Source: Acetobacter peroxydans (GTDB lineage: Bacteria > Pseudomonadota > Alphaproteobacteria > Acetobacterales > Acetobacteraceae). Taken from it: a DNA stretch of 64,000 nucleotides. The notes beneath the pieces were generated by a model, which saw nothing but the letters and a program-made list of their open reading frames with translations, was not told the DNA's origin and made no database searches. The stretch is from contig NZ_BJMV01000013.1 of the NCBI RefSeq assembly GCF_006539345.1, positions 1 through 64,000 on the forward strand. The letters are read 5' to 3'. A program made the position numbers and the translations under genes. Of the stretch, positions 57,040-64,000 are shown piece by piece. The number at the start of each line of letters is the position of its first letter. The first letter of the stretch is position 1.

Positions 57040-57626
57040 GCTCGCGTGACGCCATTCTGACCCGCCTGCGTGATAATCGCCCCGACCCGGCGGCCTATTC
57101 CCTGCCGCCTGTCGCACGGCTGGGCGACATGGATGCAAGCCGTGCGCGGTTTGAAAAAAGTCTTACCCTGCTGGGTGGACAGGTGCTTGCGCCGCAGGCG
57201 GGCGAAAGCCTGAGTGCGGCTATTGCCCGGCGCTTCCCGGATGCGAAAATCGTTTGTTCTGCCGTGCCGGAATTTGAAGGTACCGTACGCATAGAAGAGC
57301 TGGGCACCCCGCAGAAAGCGGCTGATGTGGACGTGCTGGTTGTGCGCGCGCCGTTCGGTATTGCTGAAATGGGCTCGATTTTTCTGAGCGAAGCGCAACT
57401 GCCGACCCTGAATTCAGCCGCACATCTGACCCAGCATATTGTGGTGATTCTGTCAGAAAGCACCCTGACAGCCAACATGCATACCGCCTATATCGAACGG
57501 CCTGAATTTCATGCCGCCCGTTATGGGGTGCTGATGAGCGGTCCCTCTGCCACAGCCGATATTCAGGGTGTGCTGGTGCGGGGTGCGCAGGGTGTGCGCA
57601 CGCTCAGCGTCTGGTGGGAACAGTAA
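57036..57626 (+). CDS. lutC: L-lactate oxidase subunit LutC/LldG
   Basis: 196 aa, LUD-domain protein without cysteine clusters: IAEMGSIFLSEAQLPTLN-type segment (GIAEMGSIFLSEAQL), HIVVILSESTL and SGPSATADIQGVLVRGAQG near the end. Starts within the lutB stop (ATGA), last gene of the operon. Third component of the lactate oxidation complex. Confidence 0.93.
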   Translation: MSSRDAILTRLRDNRPDPAAYSLPPVARLGDMDASRARFEKSLTLLGGQVLAPQAGESLSAAIARRFPDAKIVCSAVPEFEGTVRIEELGTPQKAADVDVLVVRAPFGIAEMGSIFLSEAQLPTLNSAAHLTQHIVVILSESTLTANMHTAYIERPEFHAARYGVLMSGPSATADIQGVLVRGAQGVRTLSVWWEQ

Positions 57627-57778
57627 TCTGGCGGTGTTGTTCTGCCGGCCGCCGGTGTTCTGGTGTGTCCAGGCATGGGCGGCAGGCCAGATCGAAGTCG
57701 GAGGGCTTGGTTCCTTACGGCAGGCCCGGATAACTGCTGGAGCAGAGATATCGAAGCCTGACCGTATGGTAGCGTGCG
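57627..57778. other. Intergenic gap between convergent lutC and murA
   Basis: About 150 bp. It contains an imperfect GC-rich inverted repeat (CTGCCGGCC with GGCGGCAG) but no T-run, so no clear terminator for either gene is seen. Confidence 0.3.
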
Positions 57779-59041
57779 TCAGTCCCGCACGCGCTCGATC
57801 TGTGCGCCGCAGGCTGCCAGCTTGCGTTCCACGGCTTCATAACCGCGGTCAAGGTGGTACACCCGGCTCAGAATCGTCTCACCATGGGCGGCAAGCCCGG
57901 CCAGAATGAGCGAGAAGGAGGCGCGCAGGTCTGTCGCCATAACAGGCGCGCCCGAAAGCCCGTGCACACCACGGATAATGGCGGATGATCCATGGACGTT
58001 GATGCGCGCGCCCATGCGGTTCAGTTCGGGCACATGCATGAAACGGTTTTCGAAAATCGTTTCCGTGATCATGGAGGCGCCCTCTGCCACCGACAGGAGC
58101 GCCATGAACTGCGCCTGCATGTCTGTTGGAAAGCCGGGGTAGGGCTCGGTCATGATATCAATGCCGCGCAGGGCACCGGTACGCCGCACCCGCATGGTAT
58201 CCCCTTCCTGTGAGACCTCCACGCCGGTTTCTTCCAACGCACGGACCACCGCGCCCAGATGATCTACGTGGCCGCCGACTAGCCGCAGGTCGCCGCCTGT
58301 AATGGCGGCGGCGCAGGCATATGTACCGCATTCGATGCGGTCTGGCATGATGCGGTGCTCGGCTCCGTGCAGCGCCTCCACCCCTTCGATGGTGATGGTG
58401 CCGCTGCCAGCGCCATGAATGCGTGCCCCCATGGCGTTCAGGCAGTTCGCCAGATCGACCATTTCAGGTTCGCGTGCGGCGTTGATGATTTCCGTGCGGC
58501 CTTTTGCAAGGGTGGCGGCCATCATCAGGTTTTCGGTTGCCCCTACCGAGGCAAAAGGCAGGATAATCCGCTCGCCCTTCAGGCCGTGAGGGGCGACGGC
58601 GTTGATATAGCCGTTTTCGAGGGTGATTTCGGCCCCGAGCGTTTCCAGCCCTTTCAGGTGCAGGTCAACCGGGCGTGTGCCGATAGCGCAGCCGCCCGGC
58701 AGGGATACCCGCGCCCGGTGGCAGCGGGCGAGCAGCGGCCCCAGCACGAGAATGGAAGCCCGCATTTTGGAAACGATATCGTATGGGGCTTCGGTATTTG
58801 TAATGTCGCCGCCGATCGACAGGGTCGAGCCATCACCCTTCACGTCTTCCACGCTCAGGCCGTGCTGCACCAGCAGCGCACGCATGGTGGCGATATCGGC
58901 AATGCGCGGGACATTGGATAGAATCAGCCGCTCAGGCGTGAGCAGCCCCGCAACCAGCAGCTTCAGCCCCGCATTCTTGGCGCCGCCGATCACGATTTCT
59001 CCGTGAAGGGGGCGGCCGCCGTGGATGATGAAACGATCCAT
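57779..59041 (-). CDS. murA: UDP-N-acetylglucosamine 1-carboxyvinyltransferase
   Basis: MurA, 420 aa, first committed step of peptidoglycan synthesis and fosfomycin target. The active-site Cys is in [49 protein letters not shown] is the usual N-terminus, so the longer frame into dcd is discarded. Only 4 bp separate dcd and murA. Confidence 0.97.
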   Translation of the reverse strand: MDRFIIHGGRPLHGEIVIGGAKNAGLKLLVAGLLTPERLILSNVPRIADIATMRALLVQHGLSVEDVKGDGSTLSIGGDITNTEAPYDIVSKMRASILVLGPLLARCHRARVSLPGGCAIGTRPVDLHLKGLETLGAEITLENGYINAVAPHGLKGERIILPFASVGATENLMMAATLAKGRTEIINAAREPEMVDLANCLNAMGARIHGAGSGTITIEGVEALHGAEHRIMPDRIECGTYACAAAITGGDLRLVGGHVDHLGAVVRALEETGVEVSQEGDTMRVRRTGALRGIDIMTEPYPGFPTDMQAQFMALLSVAEGASMITETIFENRFMHVPELNRMGARINVHGSSAIIRGVHGLSGAPVMATDLRASFSLILAGLAAHGETILSRVYHLDRGYEAVERKLAACGAQIERVRD

Positions 59042-59045
59042 CGGG

Positions 59046-59600
59046 CTACATCCGGGGCGTGGCGACGCCACGTTGGCCCATATATTTGCCGGCGCGGTCC
59101 GCGTAGCTGGTCTCACACGGAGAATCGCCCTTGAAGAACAGGAACTGACAGATCCCCTCATTAGCGTAGATACGCGCGGGGAGGGGCGTCGTGTTGCTGA
59201 TTTCTATCGTGACCTGACCTTCCCACTCGGGTTCAAGGGGGGTCACGTTGACGATGATACCGCAGCGCGCATACGTGGATTTCCCCAGACACACGACCAG
59301 CACATCACGCGGGATACGGAAATATTCAATCGTATGCGCCAGCACGAAGCTGTTGGGGGGGATAATGCACTCATCCGCCTTGCGCGAGACAAAGCCTTCA
59401 GGGCTGAAGTTCTTCGGATCGACAATCGCGTTGTTCACGTCAGTAAAGATACGAAAATCATCCGCTACCCGTGCATCGTACCCGTAGGAAGACAGGCCGT
59501 AGGAAATCACGCCTTCGCGCTTCTGGCTTTCCACAAAGGGTTCGATCATCCCGTGGTCAGTGGCCATCTTGCGGATCCAGGTATCAGGCATCACGGGCAT
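59046..59600 (-). CDS. dcd: dCTP deaminase
   Basis: 184 aa, dCTP to dUTP for thymidylate synthesis. Segments: [42 protein letters not shown] and the catalytic Glu in [12 protein letters not shown]; the C-terminus keeps the family [12 protein letters not shown]. It overlaps the small gene upstream by 10 bp. Confidence 0.95.
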   Translation of the reverse strand: MPVMPDTWIRKMATDHGMIEPFVESQKREGVISYGLSSYGYDARVADDFRIFTDVNNAIVDPKNFSPEGFVSRKADECIIPPNSFVLAHTIEYFRIPRDVLVVCLGKSTYARCGIIVNVTPLEPEWEGQVTIEISNTTPLPARIYANEGICQFLFFKGDSPCETSYADRAGKYMGQRGVATPRM

Positions 59601-59848
59601 GGTTTGGGCTTTCCTGTTTCAGGGCGTACGGAAGGGGTAGGCTCGGCAGGGCTGTCGGCATCCTGCCTGCTGCGCGCCTGCGCCTTGCGGCGGAGCAGAT
59701 TGGCGCGCAGGGCAGCGGCCTGCCTGTCCTGACGCTCAGCTTTGGCGGCCTGCGCTCTGGCGGAAAGACGCGGAGCCATATCGCGTCCTGCGGACACAGT
59801 GGCGGGTGCGGCTTGCTGATGCGCTGTCTTGTCTGATGAATCGGTCAT
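59591..59848 (-). CDS. Small basic hypothetical protein upstream of dcd
   Basis: 85 aa, unrecognised. It is rich in Ala, Arg, Lys and Gln with a helical middle ([19 protein letters not shown] then [13 protein letters not shown]) and low-complexity termini. The stop overlaps the dcd start by 10 bp, suggesting translational coupling. No clear ribosome-binding site precedes the ATG, so it may be partly spurious, but its tight placement argues for a real gene. Confidence 0.5.
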   Translation of the reverse strand: MTDSSDKTAHQQAAPATVSAGRDMAPRLSARAQAAKAERQDRQAAALRANLLRRKAQARSRQDADSPAEPTPSVRPETGKPKPCP

Positions 59849-60003
59849 GAAGGGAGGCGGCAGGCCAGTCGCGCGCGGTTAAAGGGAAACAGTCTGTTGA
59901 GTAGCAGAGGCGGCCCGCTATGCCTAGAGCGTGTCGCCAGTTAGGCCGGACGGGCGCGCCCGGCTCGTGAAGAAAAGCGAAGCTCAGCGTGTCGTGTCGT
60001 GCT

Positions 60004-60639
60004 TTAGTGCGCCAGTCCCGGCAAGGTTGCCTTGAGCCCGCCAATAACCATACCGACGGAAATCGCGAGCAGGATCATGCCCATTAGTCGCGTCGTGATC
60101 GTGCGCATGGTCTCGCTCATGACCCCGCCGATTGCCCCGGCAAAAAACAGTGTTATGAACAGGATCAGCAGTATTCCTGTGATAATACCGCCTACCTCCA
60201 GCAAATCGGTGAGCGTGCTGCCGTGACCTGTATAAATGATAATGGTTGCGATTGTTCCCGGCCCGATGACCATGGGAAACGTGAGAGGGTAAAACGCCAG
60301 CCCCGACAGATTCTGCGCGTGTTCCTGCTCCTGATCACTGCCCTGATGTGAAGAGATGGTGCTGCCGTTGAGCATTGACCATGCAATCTGGGCCAGAACA
60401 ATGCCGCCCGCGACGCGGAACTGATCAACAGTAATGCCAAAAAAGCCAATGATCCTATGCCCGGCCAGAAGAATGATCAGACACATGATGCCAGCGTAGA
60501 TCGTAACCTTGAGGGCGAGCGCACGCTGCTGGCTGGCTGAAAATCCTGTTGTCATTGCAAGGAAGACAGGCAGGCTGAGAAAGGGATTCATGATGGCAAG
60601 AAAGGTGCCAAGAGCCTTGATGAGTTCCGTACGATCCAA
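60004..60639 (-). CDS. MarC-family integral membrane protein
   Basis: 211 aa with six hydrophobic helices. MarC/YchE/YhgN features: AIMNPFLSLPVFLAMTTGF near the start, GGIVLAQIAWSMLNG and FPLTFPMVIGPGTIAT-like AFYPLTFPMVIGPGTIATI. The function of the family is unknown; an antibiotic resistance role was withdrawn. The gene is alone. Confidence 0.9.
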   Translation of the reverse strand: MDRTELIKALGTFLAIMNPFLSLPVFLAMTTGFSASQQRALALKVTIYAGIMCLIILLAGHRIIGFFGITVDQFRVAGGIVLAQIAWSMLNGSTISSHQGSDQEQEHAQNLSGLAFYPLTFPMVIGPGTIATIIIYTGHGSTLTDLLEVGGIITGILLILFITLFFAGAIGGVMSETMRTITTRLMGMILLAISVGMVIGGLKATLPGLAH

Positions 60640-60786
60640 GGGTGCGTACCTTTCCTGGTTTCTGTCTCCGCCAGGGATGATGACATAAGATACGCATCGC
60701 GGAAATTCCGCTTTTTACGCCTTCAGGATTATAGAACGGGTTGTGAGCCGCCTAATGGTATAACGCGGGTACGGTTCGGGCTAGGG

Positions 60787-60809
60787 GCTCCGGGCGTAAC
60801 GCCCGGAGC
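60787..60809 (-). terminator. Hairpin downstream of the OprB porin gene
   Basis: GCTCCGGGCG-TAA-CGCCCGGAGC, a perfect 10-bp stem starting 21 bases after the porin stop. No T-run follows on either strand, so termination may be Rho-assisted; the hairpin may also protect the mRNA end. Confidence 0.5.
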
Positions 60810-60830
60810 GTGATTTCTGGGACGTGCCGC

Positions 60831-62534
60831 TTACAGATTAGCGATAACCTTCAGACCCATGGCGGCGGAGTTGGGGATGTTGTGCGTCTCACCGGGATGG
60901 ATCATGTACTGGAACTCTGGCTGGATCAGCAGGCCCGGCAGCACGTCAATGCCGTAATAGGCCTCGATCACGTGAGAGTCGTTCTGTACACCGCGCACTC
61001 CAAGGGGGAGGCCCATGTCCTGCGCGATCATCTGGCTTTCACGCCGACGGTCACTGACCTTATACCATGAATACAGCACACCGAACCGGTCTGTGGTGCG
61101 CGTGGGAATCAGACCCACCAGCGAAAACCCGCCATAGGCCTGATCGGACACATTCACGGCCCGCGGCGTCACATGCACATAACCAGCCATCAGATAGCCG
61201 CCGGCCATCTGGTTACGGCCGCCAAGGCGGTACACCATCTGATCGGTTTCCAGCCAGAACATGTCGCTCGGGCCTGAATGGACACCGGGCATATTGCTGG
61301 TCACGGCGGCGGGCAGGGCCGTGCCGATCTTGTCGGCGTAGCGGGTCGTATCATGCGCATAGCCGATCACGTAATGTCCGGGCAGGCGGTTACGCGTGAG
61401 GAAGGGCGCCCATGTGAACTCGATCGGCAACGACAGGCCCGTGGCGTTTTCCGCACCCCATGCCCAGCCCGAAGGGTTGTCGCTCAGTGCGCTGACAGAA
61501 TACGCACCCACCTGCACCGCTGTATCCCGCGTGGGGCGGAAACGCAGCCGCGCCCCCCACGTCGCTTTGGGATACACGCTGAAGCCGGGATTCTGCTTCA
61601 GCGCCACAGGGGCGGAACAGGTTACCTGAAACGAGCACAGCAGCGGCGATGTCGCATACACATGAGTGAGCGACATGCGGCCGAAGATCAGGTCCATGGT
61701 GTTGTTGCGGAATTTCTTTTCGGCGTACATGTCCACCAGATGGGCAGCCACATTACCTGAAAGAGTGTACACTTCCTGTAATGCGATGAACTGTTCACCC
61801 ACGCGGCCCTGATACGCCTTACCCGCACGTTCCATGACGAGCGTATGGACGGACCAGCCGTTCAGGCTGGGGGCCATCTTGCCGAGATCGAACACGCCCT
61901 GCAGGGTCAGTTCATGCACATAGCTGTTGCCGTGCTCGTTCGGCAGTCCGCCTGCGAACAAGCCCATCCACTCGCCCTTATAGGATAGGGAGAAGGAAAA
62001 GCCCTTGTCTTTCAGGCGGTTGCGGAACGGCATCAGCGGCTCCACAAGGTGGCCGGTGCCAGCGGTGGGCACGTAGTACGGGTCGTCCAGATCCTTGTTG
62101 CGCTGGGCATCCAGCGATGCGGGCAGCAGGGCGGAAGGCCCTTCCCCCTTGGTGATGGCATCCAGTTCGATCTGGTGGAAAGAGTGCTTGATTTCAGATG
62201 GCACAATCGGAAGCATACCAAACGGCGACACGCCGGTGGTCGGCAGCGCGGGCACACCGCTGGGCGGGATAGGCGAGTTGGCCGGGCGCTTGATGGCCGC
62301 CGGATCCGGGCCGAGTTGTTCCGCATCGGGAGCCGTCGCTGTCGCATGAACGACGGTCACTGCTGTGCTGGACGTTGCGGCGGTTGTGGCCTGCGGGGCA
62401 GCAGGGGCCGCGAAGGCGGCTGGGATGTGCCACAGGGCCGCCAGCGCCAGCGAGTTGCAGCCAGCGTTACGTGTTGAAAAAGTACGGGAGGAAGCTGCGC
62501 GCCGTGCGACGCGGCTTGAGAAGAAACGAGACAT
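60831..62534 (-). CDS. oprB: OprB-family carbohydrate porin
   Basis: 567 aa outer-membrane porin. It has a basic leader and a hydrophobic stretch (SLALAALWHIPAAFA) as signal sequence, then a Pro/Ala-rich linker, and a barrel with strands such as FSFSLSYKGEWMGLFAGG, LGKMAPSLNGWSVHTLVME and IIQPEF-like LLIQPEFQYMIHPG at the end. OprB porins pass glucose and other sugars, and several copies are common in acetic acid bacteria. AGGA lies 6 bases before the ATG. Confidence 0.88.
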   Translation of the reverse strand: MSRFFSSRVARRAASSRTFSTRNAGCNSLALAALWHIPAAFAAPAAPQATTAATSSTAVTVVHATATAPDAEQLGPDPAAIKRPANSPIPPSGVPALPTTGVSPFGMLPIVPSEIKHSFHQIELDAITKGEGPSALLPASLDAQRNKDLDDPYYVPTAGTGHLVEPLMPFRNRLKDKGFSFSLSYKGEWMGLFAGGLPNEHGNSYVHELTLQGVFDLGKMAPSLNGWSVHTLVMERAGKAYQGRVGEQFIALQEVYTLSGNVAAHLVDMYAEKKFRNNTMDLIFGRMSLTHVYATSPLLCSFQVTCSAPVALKQNPGFSVYPKATWGARLRFRPTRDTAVQVGAYSVSALSDNPSGWAWGAENATGLSLPIEFTWAPFLTRNRLPGHYVIGYAHDTTRYADKIGTALPAAVTSNMPGVHSGPSDMFWLETDQMVYRLGGRNQMAGGYLMAGYVHVTPRAVNVSDQAYGGFSLVGLIPTRTTDRFGVLYSWYKVSDRRRESQMIAQDMGLPLGVRGVQNDSHVIEAYYGIDVLPGLLIQPEFQYMIHPGETHNIPNSAAMGLKVIANL

Positions 62535-62848
62535 TCCGCGTCCTGCTACTATCTGAAGTCTGATGAAAACCGGAAGAGTTCAGAACTGTCTAAACCGACG
62601 GAAAACAGACAGATACGACATCGACACGCGCTGTGCGTAAAGTGATGGAGAACGGGCGAAATAAAAACACCTGAGCCATGGAACCAACCTTCATTATTGT
62701 TTTTTTTGTATGTCGGTCCCCGGAAAAAACCAGAACTCCCCCCGCGGGTCAAGGGGGATAAAGCAATAATATTGCGCAGAATAAAAAAAATAAGAAATAA
62801 AATTAAAAATATTACGCTAGATACGTTGTTATGGCAAAATTGCCACAG
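62535..62848. other. AT-rich region between hpnK and oprB
   Basis: About 310 bp with no gene supported. Within it 62697-62830 is much more AT-rich than the rest of the window, with A-runs and T-runs. It is the likely upstream activating and promoter region for oprB; an open frame from 62697 has no ribosome-binding site or homology. Confidence 0.4.
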
Positions 62849-63715
62849 TCAGCGTGGACGGCCTGCAGCCGCCAGATCCTGCCAACCGCACAATTCCGTA
62901 TGCGCGTCTGTCAAGGCCTGCCTGAATCCAGCCGAGCAGAGTGCTTCCAGTTCCTTTTCATGCTCATAGGTGGGCATCAACCGCTGCAGCAGAGCATTCT
63001 TGTGCGTGGCGGGATGAAAATAGATTTCGGATACGCCCTCAGGCAGATGCGCCGCCAGAGCCGCCACGCGCTCTGGTGTCATATGCCCGCTCCAGGCCAG
63101 GCCAAAGCACCAGTCATTGGTCATCATGCCAGCCTTGCGGGCCTGATGGCGCAGCAGCTTTGTCCAGCGGCGCAGGAGGGCATCTCCCAGCGTATCGGGC
63201 TGTGTCCCCGGTGCGGAAGACAGGGGGCCAGGAGGTTCAATGGGAATACGCACGGCATTCAGCCCGTAGTGCTTGCCAATCTCGATCATCAACCGACCGA
63301 CAGTCGGATGCAGGTGCATGTGCTTGTGCGCGTTGGCATGATCCAGGCGCAGCCCCGTGCGTCTGAAAGCCTCAAACTGGGCCGTGATCTCGTGTGTGAG
63401 TTCCCGTCGTCCTTCGGGAAGAAAGAAATACTCGATTCCAAGCCCCAGTTGTGATGAAGACAGCCACCCATCCGGGCCGGTAATCAGGGGCAGCTCGGCA
63501 TGGCTGAGGGTCGCGGGGCCTTCAATCGTGACAAGGTGCAGCCCGACATTGAGTGAGGGGAGGCGCTTCGCGCGCTCCACAGCATCCTGCGCTGCAGAGC
63601 CGGCCACCATCAGGCTGGCGGTGGAAAGCAGGCCCTGACGGTGGGCAATTTCAATCGCTTCGTTGACTTCGACAGACATGCCGAAATCATCCGCGGAAAT
63701 AATGACGCGCTTCAT
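62849..63715 (-). CDS. hpnK: Hopanoid biosynthesis-associated protein HpnK (YdjC/ChbG deacetylase fold)
   Basis: 288 aa. ISADDFGMSVEVNEAIEIAHR is the family signature; metal ligands are in ADDFG and DHANAHKHMHLHPTVG, with IYFHPATHKNALLQRLMPTYEHEKELE near the C-terminus. YdjC-like deacetylases remove acetyl groups from sugars, consistent with maturation of hopanoid sugar headgroups, though HpnK's exact role is not settled. GGAG precedes the ATG by 8 bases. Confidence 0.87.
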   Translation of the reverse strand: MKRVIISADDFGMSVEVNEAIEIAHRQGLLSTASLMVAGSAAQDAVERAKRLPSLNVGLHLVTIEGPATLSHAELPLITGPDGWLSSSQLGLGIEYFFLPEGRRELTHEITAQFEAFRRTGLRLDHANAHKHMHLHPTVGRLMIEIGKHYGLNAVRIPIEPPGPLSSAPGTQPDTLGDALLRRWTKLLRHQARKAGMMTNDWCFGLAWSGHMTPERVAALAAHLPEGVSEIYFHPATHKNALLQRLMPTYEHEKELEALCSAGFRQALTDAHTELCGWQDLAAAGRPR

Positions 63716-63841
63716 GGCGGGTACTCCATGCGCCCGCTATGGGAACGCCAGTGAGAGGCGCCGGGTAGGGGGCGGGCCGGTCCGCGCGCCTGACAGGGGC
63801 CTGCTCATGGTGGCGCCATGTAGAGGCCTTGTACAATGAAA

Positions 63842-63870
63842 CCCCCACAAACCCGACGGGCTTGTGGGGG
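63842..63870 (-). terminator. Strong hairpin after the 3'-end partial gene
   Basis: CCCCCACAA and TTGTGGGGG form a 9-bp stem with inner CCC/GGG, read on the minus strand and followed by TTTCATT. An intrinsic terminator of the gene that runs off the window; hpnK begins about 125 bp later. Confidence 0.6.
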
Positions 63871-63878
63871 GAGTAGCC

Positions 63879-64000
63879 TCAGGCTGCCTTGCGGTCTTTG
63901 AGGAACTGGAAGAACTCAACACCTTCGCGCAGGCGGCGCTTGAGCATCTGCGGCGAGGTGATCATTTCCCCAAGGATGGAAGCGATCTTCGGAGCGCGGA
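63879..64000 (-). CDS. 3' end of a gene running off the window (perhaps hpnJ)
   Basis: Only the last 40 codons are present, in frame with a TGA at 63879-63881. The fragment ends GEMITSPQMLKRRLREGVEF and then FQFLKDRKAA, a helical basic tail. The position upstream of hpnK suggests HpnJ, a radical-SAM hopanoid protein that precedes hpnK in related bacteria, but the fragment is too short to identify. Confidence 0.4.
   Translation of the reverse strand, partial: RAPKIASILGEMITSPQMLKRRLREGVEFFQFLKDRKAA

Noticed and set aside
59869-60003. Possible regulatory RNA between the small gene and marC
   Set aside because: No stable fold, promoter or terminator could be found by eye.
62697-62969. Open frame across the AT-rich block into hpnK
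   Set aside because: Low-complexity lysine/asparagine start, antisense to hpnK at its end, no start site.
63737-63922. Minus-strand frame overlapping the end of the partial gene
   Set aside because: It is a shadow running through the terminator hairpin in a different frame from the real C-terminus.

Overview
The window looks like a stretch of an acetic acid bacterium (Acetobacteraceae, Alphaproteobacteria). The reasons are a GC-rich chromosome with alphaproteobacterial housekeeping proteins, an AarC-type succinyl-CoA:acetate CoA-transferase whose catalytic Glu falls at almost the same residue number as in Acetobacter aceti AarC, an OprB porin, and a hopanoid gene (hpnK). The genus cannot be fixed from sequence alone. 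No rRNA, tRNA, CRISPR array, insertion sequence or prophage was recognised.

Region 1 (1-20.7 kb) is a nearly complete purine catabolic island. Guanine is deaminated by GuaD, and xanthine is oxidised by XdhAB with maturation factor XdhC. Urate is probably hydroxylated by a two-Rossmann flavoprotein resembling the HpyO class; neither a uricase nor an HpxO- or PuuD-type oxidase gene was seen. UraH, UraD and PuuE then give allantoate. HpxK and the aminotransferase PucG/HpxJ give oxalurate. HpxX, HpxY, HpxZ (AtzG, AtzE and AtzH relatives) and HpxW (oxamate amidohydrolase type) finish the route. A NCS2 permease and probably a TonB-dependent receptor serve uptake, and a LysR regulator sits in the middle. 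A short GCGTTCT/AGAACGC element recurs in both divergent control regions of the island.

Region 2 (21.0-32.2 kb) is a fatty-acid or acyl-CoA beta-oxidation operon behind a divergent TetR gene: ETF-ubiquinone oxidoreductase (carrying a +1 frameshift in a C5 run), a 3-hydroxyacyl-CoA dehydrogenase/enoyl-CoA hydratase fusion, acyl-CoA dehydrogenase, ETF beta and alpha, thiolase, and an AarC-like CoA-transferase.

Region 3 (32.2-37.6 kb) is an arsenic resistance operon, arsR-arsC-arsB-arsH-arsO, with a perfect 9+9 inverted repeat at the arsR start and a divergent MFS transporter. Next come a chemoreceptor, an FMN reductase and an EipB-like (DUF1849) envelope protein.

Region 4 (42-49.6 kb) is housekeeping: aspS, rplY, pth, ychF, proA, nadD, rsfS, rlmH.

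Region 5 (49.6-57.6 kb) is a glycolate/lactate oxidation island: a LysR gene divergent from glcDEF followed by lutABC. Its product glyoxylate is the amino acceptor of PucG in region 1, a possible metabolic link.

Region 6 (57.8-64 kb) holds murA-dcd with a small co-transcribed gene, marC, an OprB porin, hpnK, and the 3' end of a gene that runs off the window.
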